In this document: positions 28,025 to 37,518 of the stretch, in pieces
Numbering within the stretch: position 1 is the stretch's first letter
How the letters are laid out: each line of letters starts with the position of its first letter
NCBI RefSeq assembly: GCF_002742635.1
Contig: NZ_PEGF01000001.1
Span: 186,001-250,000, forward strand
Reading direction: 5' to 3'
Origin: Caulobacter sp. X
GTDB taxonomy: Bacteria > Pseudomonadota > Alphaproteobacteria > Caulobacterales > Caulobacteraceae
Length of the DNA: 64,000 bases
Position numbers and translations under genes: made by a program
The notes under the pieces: generated by a model
The model's database searches: none
The model's input: the letters and a program-made list of their open reading frames with translations, nothing else
What the model was told of the DNA's origin: nothing

Positions 28025-29176
28025 TTAGGCCTTCAAGGCCTCGAAGCCTTGGGTCAGATCAGCCTTCAGGTCCTCGACGCTTTCCAGCCCCACATGGAAG
28101 CGCAGCAGCGGCCCCTCCAGGTTCACCGGGATGGAGCGAAACTTCAGCTGCGGATCGCAGTGCAGGGCCAGGCTCTCATAGCCGCCCCAGGAGAAGCCCA
28201 GCCCAAACAGCTTCAGGCTATCAAGAAAGGCCTTGGCCGCGCTTTGCGTGCAAGGCTTCAGCACGACGCCGAACAGGCCGCAGGCGCCCGTGAAGTCGCG
28301 CTTCCAGATCGCGTGGCCAGGATCGTCGGGCAGGGCCGGGTGCAGCACCCGCGACACCTCGGGCCGCGCCTGCAGCCAGCGCGCGACAGCGAGGCCATTG
28401 TCCTGGTGGCGCGGCAAACGCGTGGCCAGGGTCCGCAGACCCCGCAGCATGGTGTAGGCGTCGTCGGGCGAGACGGACCAGCCGATGTCCCACATGGCCT
28501 CGCCCAACAGGGCGGCGACAGCCTTGTCCGAGGTCGCCACCGAACCCATGAAGCAGTCCGAGTGGCCGCCGACATATTTGGTCAGGGCCTGGACGCTGAG
28601 GGTCACGCCGTGGGCCAGGGGCTTGAAGTAGAAGCCGGCCGCCCAGGTGTTGTCGATCAGGGTCATGATCCCGCGCGCGTTCGCCGCCTGGGCGATGGCG
28701 GGAATGTCCTGCATCTCGAAGGTCAGCGAGCCTGGCGCCTCCAGCACGATCAGGCGCGTGCGCGGCGTCGCCAGCGCCATCAGGGCCTCGGCGTCCAGAG
28801 CCGGGTCGTAGTAGGTCGTGGTCACGCCGAAACGGGACAGCAGGCGGTCGCAGAACCGGCGCGTGGGCTTGTAGGCGCTGTCGACCACCAGGACCTCGTC
28901 GCTGGCCTTCAGCACCGCCAGCAGGGCGCCGGTGATCGCCGCCAGGCCCGACGGATAGAGCGTGACGTCCTCGGCGCCTTCCAACTCGGCCAGGGCGGCT
29001 TGCAGGGCGCTGGGGGTCGCGAGGCCCGTGATGCCGTAGGTCAGCTGGTCGTCGTCGTACAGCGACGCCGCGTCGCGCAACAGTACGGTCGATCCCCGCT
29101 GGATCGGCGGATTGACCGTCTTGGCCAGCGTGTGATTGGCCAGGCCCTTGCGGATCAGGCGGGTTTCTTCGTCCAT
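28025..29176 (-). CDS. metC: Cystathionine beta-lyase (MetC, PLP enzyme)
   Basis: A 383-residue Cys/Met-metabolism PLP enzyme that splits cystathionine into homocysteine, pyruvate and ammonia. The cofactor lysine is Lys200 in LTKYVGGHSD; TLYPSGLAAI and DNTWAAGFYFKPL are MetC-like. The frame is open to 29293, but ATG 29176 gives the family start MDEETRLIRKGL. It follows sseA by 16 bases in a cysK-sseA-metC operon. Cystathionine gamma-lyase activity is an alternative, but the TW-containing motif favours beta-lyase. Confidence 0.9.
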   Translation of the reverse strand: MDEETRLIRKGLANHTLAKTVNPPIQRGSTVLLRDAASLYDDDQLTYGITGLATPSALQAALAELEGAEDVTLYPSGLAAITGALLAVLKASDEVLVVDSAYKPTRRFCDRLLSRFGVTTTYYDPALDAEALMALATPRTRLIVLEAPGSLTFEMQDIPAIAQAANARGIMTLIDNTWAAGFYFKPLAHGVTLSVQALTKYVGGHSDCFMGSVATSDKAVAALLGEAMWDIGWSVSPDDAYTMLRGLRTLATRLPRHQDNGLAVARWLQARPEVSRVLHPALPDDPGHAIWKRDFTGACGLFGVVLKPCTQSAAKAFLDSLKLFGLGFSWGGYESLALHCDPQLKFRSIPVNLEGPLLRFHVGLESVEDLKADLTQGFEALKA

Positions 29177-29192
29177 CGAGATACTCTTAATG

Positions 29193-30050
29193 CTAGGCCG
29201 CCGGACCCGTGGCGACGGGGGTGTCGGCGAGGCCGCCCCATTCGGTCCAGGAGCCGTCGTAGACCGCCGACCGCGGCTTGCCCATCCGCGCAAGCGCCAG
29301 GGCGACCACCGCGGCGGTGATGCCCGAGCCGCAGGTCGAGACGATGGGCTTGTTGATGTCGACGCCGGCGGTCTCGAACACGGTCTTCAGCTTGTCGGCC
29401 GGCAGCATCGTGCCGTCCGGCGCGATCATCGCCGCGAGCGGGATATTGCGCGCGCCCGGCATATGGCCGCCGCGCAGGCCCGCGCGGGGTTCGGGATCGC
29501 GGCCCTCGAAGCGGCCGGCGGCGCGGGCGTCGATGATCTGCTCGCGACCGCTGGCGACGATCTCGCGCATCTGCTCCAGCGAGCGGTAGATGTCGGCCTG
29601 GTAGCGCGGCGTGAAGTGGCGCTCCTGCGGCGCGGCGGGACCGTCCTCGATCGGGCGGCCCTCGGCGATCCATTTGGGCAGGCCGCCGTCCAGCACCACG
29701 ACGTCCTCGTGGCCCATGGCCCGGAAGTGCCACCAGGCGCGCGCGGCCGGCAGAATGCCGATGCTGTCGTAAACGACGATCCGTGAGCCGTCGCCCAGGC
29801 CCAGCTTCCTGACCCGCGAGGCGAACTTCACCGGCGTCGGGATCATGTGCGGCAGGTCGGTGGTCTCGTCGGCGATGTCGTCGATGTCGAAGAACACCGC
29901 GCCCGGAATGTGGGCGGCCAGGAACTCCTTGTACGGCTCGCGCTGGGCGGCCGGCATGTGCCACGAAGCGTCGACGACCCGCACGTCCGGCGCGTCGAGA
30001 TGTTCGGCCAGCCAGGCGGTGGAGACCAGCGGATCGGACGGAGTGCTCAT
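29193..30050 (-). CDS. sseA: 3-mercaptopyruvate sulfurtransferase (SseA)
   Basis: A 285-residue two-domain rhodanese. The active-site loop is CGSGIT with Cys240, the form that marks mercaptopyruvate rather than thiosulfate transferases. The N-terminal domain is inactive and carries VVDASWHMP and HIPGAVFFDIDDIAD. It moves sulfur from 3-mercaptopyruvate to acceptors such as cyanide or thioredoxin. Its place between cysK and metC fits cysteine sulfur handling. Confidence 0.92.
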   Translation of the reverse strand: MSTPSDPLVSTAWLAEHLDAPDVRVVDASWHMPAAQREPYKEFLAAHIPGAVFFDIDDIADETTDLPHMIPTPVKFASRVRKLGLGDGSRIVVYDSIGILPAARAWWHFRAMGHEDVVVLDGGLPKWIAEGRPIEDGPAAPQERHFTPRYQADIYRSLEQMREIVASGREQIIDARAAGRFEGRDPEPRAGLRGGHMPGARNIPLAAMIAPDGTMLPADKLKTVFETAGVDINKPIVSTCGSGITAAVVALALARMGKPRSAVYDGSWTEWGGLADTPVATGPAA

Positions 30051-30128
30051 GTCGACGCCTTTCTGGGGGCTGACTCGCCCCCGTTTCGAGACGCCGGCAA
30101 CATCGCCGCCGACGCGCTTCGTCGCAAG

Positions 30129-31127
30129 CTACATCCAGGGCGGCGTCGGCAGGCCCTTTTCCTTAAGGAAGTCGGGGTTGAACAGCTTGGACTGGTAGCG
30201 CGAGCCGTGGTCGCACAGCACGGTCACGATCGTGTGGCCGGGCCCGAGTTCCTTGGCCAGCTTCACGGCTCCGGCGATGTTGATCCCCGCCGAGCCGCCC
30301 AGGCATAGACCCTCGTGCATGACGAGGTCGTAGAGCACCTTCAGCATTTCCTCGTCGGACACGCGGAAGGGATGGTCGATAGTCAGGCCTTCCAGATTGG
30401 CGGTCACGCGGCCCTGGCCGATGCCCTCGCTGATCGAACTGCCCTCGGACTTCAGCTCGCCGTCCTTGTACCAGCTGTAGAGCGCCGCGCCGTGCGGGTC
30501 GGCGAGGCCGATCTTCACGTCGGGCTTGCGTTCGCGAAGGGCCGCCGCGACGCCGGCCAGGGTGCCGCCCGAGCCGACAGCGCAGATGAAGCCGTCGACC
30601 TTGCCCTCTGTTTGCTCGAAGATTTCCGGGCCCGTCCCAAGGTAGTGGGCTTCGCGGTTGGCGACATTGTCGAACTGGTTGGCCCAGATCACGCCATTGG
30701 GCTCGGTCTTGGCAAGTTCCTCGGCCAAGCGTCCGGAATAGCGGACATAATTGCCCGGGTTCGAATATGGAACCGCATCGACCTCGACCAACTCGGCGCC
30801 CAGCAGGCGGATGGCGTCCTTCTTCTCCTGGCTCTGGGTGCGGGGAATGACGATGGTGGTCTTGTAGCCCAGGGCCGAGGCGACCATGGCCAGGCCGATG
30901 CCGGTGTTGCCAGCGGTGCCCTCGACGATGCGGCCGCCGGGCTTCAGCAGACCCTTGGCCTCCGCATCGCGGATGATCCCCAGGGCGGCGCGGTCCTTGA
31001 CCGACTGGCCTGGGTTCATGAACTCGGCCTTGCCCAGAATCTCGCAGCCGGTCGCCTCGCTGGCGCGGCGCAGGCGGATCAGCGGCGTGTTTCCGATGGC
31101 GTCGAGAACGCTGGGGAGGAAGGGCAT
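30129..31127 (-). CDS. cysK: Cysteine synthase (O-acetylserine sulfhydrylase family)
   Basis: A 332-residue PLP enzyme making cysteine from O-acetylserine and sulfide. The Schiff-base lysine is Lys44 in GQSVKDRAA; EGTAGNTGIGLA and GSGGTLAG bind substrate and phosphate. The frame extends to 31181, but ATG 31127 with AGGTGA upstream is the better start. It is divergent from the photolyase gene, 89 bases away, and leads cysK-sseA-metC. The length and the VPYSNPGNYV segment place it among bacterial CysK-like enzymes; a role in cystathionine synthesis cannot be excluded. Confidence 0.9.
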   Translation of the reverse strand: MPFLPSVLDAIGNTPLIRLRRASEATGCEILGKAEFMNPGQSVKDRAALGIIRDAEAKGLLKPGGRIVEGTAGNTGIGLAMVASALGYKTTIVIPRTQSQEKKDAIRLLGAELVEVDAVPYSNPGNYVRYSGRLAEELAKTEPNGVIWANQFDNVANREAHYLGTGPEIFEQTEGKVDGFICAVGSGGTLAGVAAALRERKPDVKIGLADPHGAALYSWYKDGELKSEGSSISEGIGQGRVTANLEGLTIDHPFRVSDEEMLKVLYDLVMHEGLCLGGSAGINIAGAVKLAKELGPGHTIVTVLCDHGSRYQSKLFNPDFLKEKGLPTPPWM

Positions 31128-31216
31128 GATTTCACCTGCGTGGCCGGGCTGGCATGGTAGATCGTGCGCGGGCCGCGTCACGCAAGCCCAGTTTTCCTGA
31201 AGGCGAGAGGTTCGCG

Positions 31217-32749
31217 GTGAGCAATTCGAAAGGCGCTCTGCGACTGGTCCTGGGCGACCAGCTGTCGGAAAGCCTGTCGGCGCTGAACGATATCGATCCC
31301 GCGCGCGACGTCGTGCTGATGGTCGAGAGCGTCGCCGAGGCCACCGCCTGGAAGCATCACAAGCAGAAGCTGGTCCTGGTCTGGTCGGCCATGCGCCAGT
31401 TCGCCGAGCGGCTGCGCGCGAAGGGCCTGAGCGTCCGGTATGTCACGCTCGACGATCCCGCCAACACCCGCACCATCGCCGGAGAGGTGACCCGCGCGCT
31501 GGGCGAGGGCGCTTTCGACCGCCTGGTCCGCACCGTCTGCGGCAAGTGGAGTCTGGAACAGGCGCTGCTGTCGCTGGAGGTCGGCGTTCCGGTCGAGACG
31601 CGCGAGGACGATCGGTTTCTGTGCTCTCGCGCCGAATTCGCGGGCTGGGCCGAGGGGCGACGCGAGCTACGGATGGAGTTCTTCTACCGCGAGATGCGCC
31701 GGCGCACCGGCCTCCTGATGGACGCCGACAAGCCGGCCGGCGGGCGCTGGAACTTCGACCCGGAGAACCGCAAGAAGCTGCCGAAGGGCGTGCGGCCGCC
31801 CAAGCGCCTGCGGACTCCGTCGAACGCAACCACCCAGGCCGTCATCGACATGGTCTCGAAGGGCTTCGAGGACCACTTCGGAACGCTCGACGCGTTCGGT
31901 TGGCCGACCAATCGCGAGGAGGCTGAAGCAGCGCTGCAGCACTTCCTGGACCACATGTTGCCGGAGTTCGGCGACTGGCAGGACGCCATGGCCTGGGAGC
32001 AGCCGTTCCTGTGGCATGGCCTGATCTCGCCGGCCCTGAACATCGGCCTGCTGGACCCGCTGGACATTTGCCGACGGGCCGAGGCGGTCTGGCGCGAGGG
32101 GCGGGCGCCGCTGAACGCGGTCGAGGGCTTCATCCGCCAGATCATCGGCTGGCGCGAGTTCGTGCGCGGCGTCTATTGGCTGAAGATGCCGGAATACGGC
32201 CGCCGCAATGCACTTGAGGCCGAGGGCAAGCTGCCGTGGTTCTTCTGGTCGGGCGAGACCGACATGGCCTGCGTCGCCGACGCGGTGCGCTCAGCCCGCG
32301 ACCACGCCTACGCCCATCACATCCAGAGACTGATGGTCACCGGCAATCTCGCCATGCTGCTGGGCGTGCATCCCGACGCGGTCGACGACTGGTACATGGT
32401 AGTGTTCGCCGACGCCTATGAGTGGGTTGAGATGCCGAACACGCGCGGCATGGCGACCTTCGCCGACGGCGGCATCGTCGGCTCCAAGCCTTACGCCGCC
32501 AGCGGCGCCTATATCGATCGGATGAGCGACTACTGCAAAGGCTGTCGCTATGACGTCAAGCAGCGGCTGGGCGACGACGCCTGTCCGTTCAACGCCCTCT
32601 ACTGGGACTTCATCGACCGCCACGCTGAGCGCCTGGCCGGCAACGGCCGCATGCTGATGCCGCTGAAGACGCTGAACGGCATGGATGAGACCGAGCGCCG
32701 CGCCTTCCGCGAGAAGGCGGCGGCGCTCAGAACTCAGATGGGCGTCTAG
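31217..32749 (+). CDS. phrB: Fe-S cryptochrome/photolyase, PhrB/CryB type ((6-4) photolyase family)
   Basis: A 510-residue FAD protein of the FeS-BCP class, closely resembling Agrobacterium PhrB, which repairs UV (6-4) photoproducts. The four [4Fe-4S] cysteines are present: Cys352 (DMACVAD), Cys440 and Cys443 (YCKGC) and Cys456 (DACPFNALYWDF). MEFFYREMRRRTGLLM and AYAHHIQRLMVTGN are diagnostic. The GTG at 31217, behind AGGCGAGAGG, fits the family start better than an ATG at 31154. It converges with cfa, the stops overlapping by 4 bases. Confidence 0.9.
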   Translation: MSNSKGALRLVLGDQLSESLSALNDIDPARDVVLMVESVAEATAWKHHKQKLVLVWSAMRQFAERLRAKGLSVRYVTLDDPANTRTIAGEVTRALGEGAFDRLVRTVCGKWSLEQALLSLEVGVPVETREDDRFLCSRAEFAGWAEGRRELRMEFFYREMRRRTGLLMDADKPAGGRWNFDPENRKKLPKGVRPPKRLRTPSNATTQAVIDMVSKGFEDHFGTLDAFGWPTNREEAEAALQHFLDHMLPEFGDWQDAMAWEQPFLWHGLISPALNIGLLDPLDICRRAEAVWREGRAPLNAVEGFIRQIIGWREFVRGVYWLKMPEYGRRNALEAEGKLPWFFWSGETDMACVADAVRSARDHAYAHHIQRLMVTGNLAMLLGVHPDAVDDWYMVVFADAYEWVEMPNTRGMATFADGGIVGSKPYAASGAYIDRMSDYCKGCRYDVKQRLGDDACPFNALYWDFIDRHAERLAGNGRMLMPLKTLNGMDETERRAFREKAAALRTQMGV

Positions 32750-33960
32750 CCGCGGCTGAGGCCCAGCTGGATGACGTTGGTCCGCTCAGTGCGGAACCCC
32801 GCCTCGCAATAGCTGAGATAGAACCGCCACAGGCGACGGAAGCGCTCGTCGAAGCCATCCTTGCGGATCTCATGCCAGGCGGCTTCGAACTGCCGGCCCC
32901 ATTCGGCCAGCGTGTCCGCATAATTCTGGCCGAAGCGCTTGAGATCGCTCCATTCCAGCCCGGCGCGTTCGGTTTCTTCCTTAAGCCGCGCCTCGCTGGG
33001 CAGCATGCCGCCCGGGAAGATGTAGCGCTGGATGAAGTCGGTGCGGCTGCGATAGTCGCTGAACAGCTCGTCGCGGATGGTGATGATCTGCAGGCCGGCG
33101 CGGCCGCCGGGGACCAGCACCTCGCGGATCTTACCGAAATAGGCGGGCCAATATTCCTCGCCCACCGCCTCGAACATCTCGATCGAGGCCACGGCGTCGA
33201 AGCGGCCCTCGACATCGCGGTAGTCGACTAGGCGGATGTCGGCCTTTTCGGAAAGACCCTGATCGAACAGGCGCTTGCGGGCGAAATCGTACTGCGCCTG
33301 GGAGATGGTGATGCCGGTGACCTTGGCCCCGACCTCCTTGGCGGCGAACTCAGCGAAGCCGCCCCAGCCGCAGCCGATCTCCAGCACATGCTTGCCGGGC
33401 GCCAGGCCGATGGTCTTGGCGAGCGCGGCGTACTTGGCGCGTTGGGCGTCGGGCAGCGGCTGGTTCGGGTGCTCGTATAGGGCCGACGAATAGGTCATCG
33501 TCGGGTCCAGCCAGCGGGAGTAGAAGGCGTTGCCGAGGTCGTAGTGGGCGTGGATGTTCCGCTTCGAGCCTGAGCGGCTGTTGCGGTTGAACAGATGGTA
33601 GATCGCGTTCAGCGCCCGCATGATCGGGTTGCCCGCGTGCAGCCCCGCCAGGCGGTCGAAGTTCAGCGAGAAGGCCTCGAGAACGGCCGACAAATCGGGC
33701 GTGTCCCACTCGCCGGCCATGAAGCCTTCCGCGAAACCGATGTCGCCCGACAGCAGGGCGCGGCGGACAAAGTTGTAGTCGCGGATGCGGATGGTCGCGT
33801 CGGGCCCGTCCTTGCGGCCCTTTACCGTCAGCGCCTTGCCGGTCGGCAGGATGAAGGTCAGCGACCCGGCCTCCCAATTCTCGGCCGCGATGCGCACGGC
33901 GGAACGAAAGGCGGTTGGGGCGACCCTAAGGTCGGGATCAGTCCAGAGCGCGTTTTCCAA
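32746..33960 (-). CDS. cfa: Cyclopropane-fatty-acyl-phospholipid synthase
   Basis: A 404-residue SAM-dependent enzyme that adds a methylene bridge to unsaturated acyl chains of membrane phospholipids. The SAM motif VLEIGCGWGGFAEFA begins near residue 192, and HYDLGNAFYSRWLDPTMTYSSA and FIQRYIFPGGMLPS are characteristic Cfa blocks. The start is TTG behind AAGCGAGG. It sits between two photolyase genes; such an association is known from light- and singlet-oxygen-response regulons of other proteobacteria. Confidence 0.93.
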   Translation of the reverse strand: MENALWTDPDLRVAPTAFRSAVRIAAENWEAGSLTFILPTGKALTVKGRKDGPDATIRIRDYNFVRRALLSGDIGFAEGFMAGEWDTPDLSAVLEAFSLNFDRLAGLHAGNPIMRALNAIYHLFNRNSRSGSKRNIHAHYDLGNAFYSRWLDPTMTYSSALYEHPNQPLPDAQRAKYAALAKTIGLAPGKHVLEIGCGWGGFAEFAAKEVGAKVTGITISQAQYDFARKRLFDQGLSEKADIRLVDYRDVEGRFDAVASIEMFEAVGEEYWPAYFGKIREVLVPGGRAGLQIITIRDELFSDYRSRTDFIQRYIFPGGMLPSEARLKEETERAGLEWSDLKRFGQNYADTLAEWGRQFEAAWHEIRKDGFDERFRRLWRFYLSYCEAGFRTERTNVIQLGLSRG

Positions 33961-34031
33961 GGCAGGGCCTCGCTTCCGGTGACGCGTTGATTAAACGCCG
34001 TTAACCACCGTCTCGTAAAGCCCTCGCTGAT

Positions 34032-35483
34032 CTAGAGGCTGTGATAGGCCTCCAGGGCGCGCTCGCGCGCCTTGGCGTGGTCAACGATCGGTTTGGCATA
34101 GATACGCCGCGCCGCCGGAGACAGATGGAGCGGTTGCTCCCATGGCTTGTGGATAACATTGTCAGGAACAGTCTTGAGTTCTGGAACCCAGCGTCGAACA
34201 TAGTCGCCGCGTGGGTCGAACTTCTCGCCCTGACTGATCGGATTGAAGATCCGGAAATACGGCGCGGCGTCGGCGCCGCTGCCGGCGGTCCATTGCCAAT
34301 TGCCGACATTATTGGCGAGATCGGCGTCGACCAGCGTGTCCCAGAACCAGGCCTCGCCCTCGCGCCAATCGATCATCAGGTGCTTGATCAGGAACGAGGC
34401 CACGATCATCCGCACGCGATTGTGCATGAAGCCGGTGACCCACAGCTCGTGCATGCCGGCGTCGACGATCGGATAGCCGGTCTCACCCTTGGTCCAGGCC
34501 TCGAAGGCGGCGCGGTCCCTGGCCCAGGGAAAGCCGTCGAACTCCGGCTTGAAATTGCGGCTGGGCAGCTCGGGCCAGTGAAACAGGATCGAGTGGTTGA
34601 ACTCGCGCCAGCCGATCTCGGACAGGAACTTGTCGGCTTCCGCGGCAGGGATGTCGCCGGCCTCGGCGGCGTTGCGGGCGGCGATCCAGACTTGGCGCGG
34701 ACCGATTTCGCCAAAGTGCAGGTGCGGCGACAGGCGCGAGGTGGCGGGCGCCGAGGGGATATCGCGCTTCTCGCCATAGCCCTTGATCGGGCCGGACAGG
34801 AACGCATCCAGCCGCGTCCGCGCGCCAGCCTCGCCCGGCGTCCAAATGTCGAAACCCTTGGACCAATCGGGCTTGGTTGGGTGAAGCGCCCAGTCGGAAA
34901 GCCTGTCGCTGGACGTCGCCTTGTCCAGGCATCTCAAGACCTTGGGCGCGGCTTCTACGACGACATCGTTCAGATGCTCCCGCGCCGCGCGCCAGTAGGG
35001 CGTGAAGACCTTGTAGGGCAGGCCCGAACCGTTCTGGACCGTCCAGGGCTCGTTCAGCAGGCCAGCATTGAAGCTCTGGACGTCGACGCCAGCGTCCTTC
35101 AGGCGGGCCTTGATCGCCGCGTCGCGATCGATGCTGGCCTTGTCGTAGAGCCGGTTCCACAACACGCAGGTCGCGCCCGTCTCGGCGATCAGGGCGTCCA
35201 GAACCTCGGCGGCGACGCCCTTGCGGAGCACGAGCCTATTGCCAAGCTTCTCAAGCTCTTGGGCCAGGCTCTTCAGCGACTTGTCCAGCCACCACAGCGA
35301 GGCGGCGCCCATCGGCCGCACGCCGGGCGTCTCGTCCAGGGTGTACAGGCACACCACCGGGCGACCACTGTCGCCGGCATGGCGCAGCGCCGGATTGTCG
35401 GCTATGCGCAGGTCCTTGCGGAACCAAACGATGATGGCGCCGGGGTTCGCCTCGCTGTCGCCAGAGTCTTTCCGCACTTGCAC
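34032..35483 (-). CDS. phrA: Deoxyribodipyrimidine photo-lyase (class I CPD type)
   Basis: A 483-residue FAD-dependent photolyase that repairs cyclobutane pyrimidine dimers with blue light. The N-terminal alpha/beta antenna domain opens with IIVWFRKDLRIADNPAL; FAD-domain blocks include LSPHLHFGEIGPRQVW, GETGYPIVDAGMHELW, TGFMHNRVRM and DADLANNVGNWQWTAGSG. All are standard. The start is taken as GTG 35483; a shorter start before IIVWF is possible but no better codon is seen. It lies upstream of cfa on the same strand, 71 bases apart. Confidence 0.93.
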   Translation of the reverse strand: MQVRKDSGDSEANPGAIIVWFRKDLRIADNPALRHAGDSGRPVVCLYTLDETPGVRPMGAASLWWLDKSLKSLAQELEKLGNRLVLRKGVAAEVLDALIAETGATCVLWNRLYDKASIDRDAAIKARLKDAGVDVQSFNAGLLNEPWTVQNGSGLPYKVFTPYWRAAREHLNDVVVEAAPKVLRCLDKATSSDRLSDWALHPTKPDWSKGFDIWTPGEAGARTRLDAFLSGPIKGYGEKRDIPSAPATSRLSPHLHFGEIGPRQVWIAARNAAEAGDIPAAEADKFLSEIGWREFNHSILFHWPELPSRNFKPEFDGFPWARDRAAFEAWTKGETGYPIVDAGMHELWVTGFMHNRVRMIVASFLIKHLMIDWREGEAWFWDTLVDADLANNVGNWQWTAGSGADAAPYFRIFNPISQGEKFDPRGDYVRRWVPELKTVPDNVIHKPWEQPLHLSPAARRIYAKPIVDHAKARERALEAYHSL

Positions 35484-35506
35484 CGTCCCGCCCGAAGGGT
35501 CACCTC

Positions 35507-35518
35507 TTGGGCGCCCAA
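35507..35518. promoter_or_regulatory. Perfect 12-base palindrome between phrA and kdsA
   Basis: TTGGGCGCCCAA is a perfect palindrome in the 62-base gap between divergent starts. It could be an operator, but no known regulator consensus is recognised. Confidence 0.3.
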
Positions 35519-35545
35519 AGCCTCTAATACGTCGGAAGTATCGCC

Positions 35546-36412
35546 TTGGATCAGCCGCAAGCCGTCGCCCCCAACGCCGTCGTCGAGATCAAGACCCCGA
35601 CCGGCGCGCCCGTTCGTATCGGCAATGGCGAGCGGCTCTCGATCATCGCCGGACCGTGCCAGATGGAGAGCCGTCAGCACGCCCTGGAAACCGCCCATGC
35701 GCTCAAGGAGATGGCGCAACGTCTTGGCGTGGGGATGATCTACAAGACCTCGTACGACAAGGCCAACCGCACCTCGGCCAACGCCCAGCGCGGCATCGGC
35801 CTGAAGGACAGCCTGCCGATCTTCCAGGAGATCCGCGAGGCCACCGGCCTGCCGACCCTGACCGACGTGCACGAGACCAGCCACTGTCCGATCGTGGCCG
35901 AGGCGGTCGACGTGATCCAGATCCCGGCCTTCCTGTGCCGCCAGACCGACCTCTTGCTGGCGGCCGCCGCGACCGGCCGGGCGATCAACATCAAGAAGGG
36001 TCAGTTCCTGGCCCCCTGGGACATGAAGAACGTGATCGCCAAGGTCACCGGCGCGGGCAATCCCAACGTCATGGCCTGCGAGCGCGGCGTCTCGTTCGGC
36101 TACAACACCCTGGTCAGCGACATGCGCAGCTTGCCGATCATGAAGGAGATCGGCTGCCCGGTGGTGTTCGACGCCACCCACAGCGTCCAGCAGCCGGGCG
36201 GGCAGGGAACCTCTTCCGGCGGCCAGCGTGAGTTCGTGCCGGTCCTGGCCCGCGCCGCCGTGGCCGTCGGCGTCGCCTGCGTCTTCATGGAGACGCACCC
36301 TGATCCGGACAAGGCGCCGTCGGACGGTCCCAACATGGTGCCGATGAGCCAGTTCGAGGCGCTGGTCGCCAACCTGCTCGAATACGACGCCCTGACCAAG
36401 CGCGCGGCCTAA
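35546..36412 (+). CDS. kdsA: 3-deoxy-D-manno-octulosonate 8-phosphate synthase (KdsA)
   Basis: A 288-residue aldolase-type enzyme joining phosphoenolpyruvate and arabinose 5-phosphate into KDO-8-phosphate for the lipid A inner core. [24 protein letters not shown] and [12 protein letters not shown] are family hallmarks. The start is TTG at 35546. hldD follows after 3 bases, so the two LPS core precursor enzymes are co-transcribed. Confidence 0.95.
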   Translation: MDQPQAVAPNAVVEIKTPTGAPVRIGNGERLSIIAGPCQMESRQHALETAHALKEMAQRLGVGMIYKTSYDKANRTSANAQRGIGLKDSLPIFQEIREATGLPTLTDVHETSHCPIVAEAVDVIQIPAFLCRQTDLLLAAAATGRAINIKKGQFLAPWDMKNVIAKVTGAGNPNVMACERGVSFGYNTLVSDMRSLPIMKEIGCPVVFDATHSVQQPGGQGTSSGGQREFVPVLARAAVAVGVACVFMETHPDPDKAPSDGPNMVPMSQFEALVANLLEYDALTKRAA

Positions 36413-36415
36413 GCC

Positions 36416-37417
36416 GTGAGCCGTCGTATCGTCCTCGTCACCGGCGGCGCCGGCTTCATCGGCTCCAACATCGTCGCCAAGCTCTGCGAGGATCCGGCGC
36501 TGGACGTCGTGGTCTGCGATCGCCTGCGCGACGCGGCCAGCGGCAAGTGGCGCAACATCGCCAAGCACCCGATCGCCGACTTCGTCGCCCCCGAGCAGTT
36601 GTTCGATTGGCTGGCCAAGCACGGTTCCGAGGTTGAGCTGATCGTCCACATGGGCGCGGTCTCGTCGACCACCGAGACCGACGCCGACAAGATCGTGCAG
36701 TCGAACTTCGTGCTGTCGCGCGACCTGTGGGACTGGTGCGCAGAGCACGGCAAGCGCTTGATCTACGCCTCGTCGGCGGCGACCTATGGCGACGGCAAGC
36801 TGGGCTTCGACGGCAAGGATGACCTGGCCTCCCTGAGGGCCCTGCGCCCGCTGAACGCCTATGGCTGGTCCAAGGCGCTGTTCGACATCCACGCCGCCCG
36901 CGAGGCCGCCCGCGGCCGCGCGCCGACCCAGTGGGTGGGCCTCAAGTTCTTCAACGTCTATGGCCCCAACGAGGACCACAAGGGCGGCATGAAGTCGGTC
37001 GTGGCCCAGATCTGGCCGCGCATCGCCGCGGGCGAAGGGGTCAAGCTCTTCAAGTCGCACAATCCGGACTACGAGGACGGCGGCCAGCTGCGCGACTTTG
37101 TCTATGTCCGCGACGTGGTCGATGTGGTCGCCTGGTTGGCCAAGAGCCCGGCGGTGAACGGCGTGTTCAATCTGGGCTCGGGCCAGGCGCGCTCGTTCCG
37201 CGATCTGGCGGTGGCGACGTTCGAGGCGGTCGGCCGCCAGCCGGACATCACCTATATCGACATGCCCGAGGTGCTGCGCGGCAAGTACCAGTACTACACC
37301 CAGGCTGACATGAGCCGCCTGCGCGCGGCCGGCTACGACGCGCCGATGACCTCGCTGGAGGACGGCGTCGCCGACTATGTGGCGGGCTATCTGAACACCG
37401 ACGACCCCTATCGCTGA
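36416..37417 (+). CDS. hldD: ADP-L-glycero-D-manno-heptose 6-epimerase
   Basis: A 333-residue extended short-chain dehydrogenase that epimerises ADP-heptose for the LPS inner core. The NADP motif TGGAGFIGSNI is at the N-terminus; SSAATYGDG and NAYGWSKALFD hold the Ser and Tyr-x3-Lys residues; FFNVYGPNEDHKGGMKSV matches HldD. It starts with GTG just after kdsA. Family length and motifs are complete. Confidence 0.93.
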   Translation: MSRRIVLVTGGAGFIGSNIVAKLCEDPALDVVVCDRLRDAASGKWRNIAKHPIADFVAPEQLFDWLAKHGSEVELIVHMGAVSSTTETDADKIVQSNFVLSRDLWDWCAEHGKRLIYASSAATYGDGKLGFDGKDDLASLRALRPLNAYGWSKALFDIHAAREAARGRAPTQWVGLKFFNVYGPNEDHKGGMKSVVAQIWPRIAAGEGVKLFKSHNPDYEDGGQLRDFVYVRDVVDVVAWLAKSPAVNGVFNLGSGQARSFRDLAVATFEAVGRQPDITYIDMPEVLRGKYQYYTQADMSRLRAAGYDAPMTSLEDGVADYVAGYLNTDDPYR

Positions 37418-37518
37418 GACGTGTTTCCCTGCCGCCGGGGAACACTTGTCCCTGCCTGACGCGAGCGTAAGCTGAACGTCGATAAGTCGAGATCAACTCG
37501 ACCGGCAGGGAGTGAGAA

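Noticed and set aside
31128..31216. Riboswitch (SAM or similar) before cysK
   Set aside because: Only 89 bases separate the divergent starts and no conserved aptamer pairing was seen.
34041..35738. 565-codon plus-strand open frame opposite phrA
   Set aside because: Antisense to a canonical photolyase and running into kdsA; composition typical of a shadow frame.
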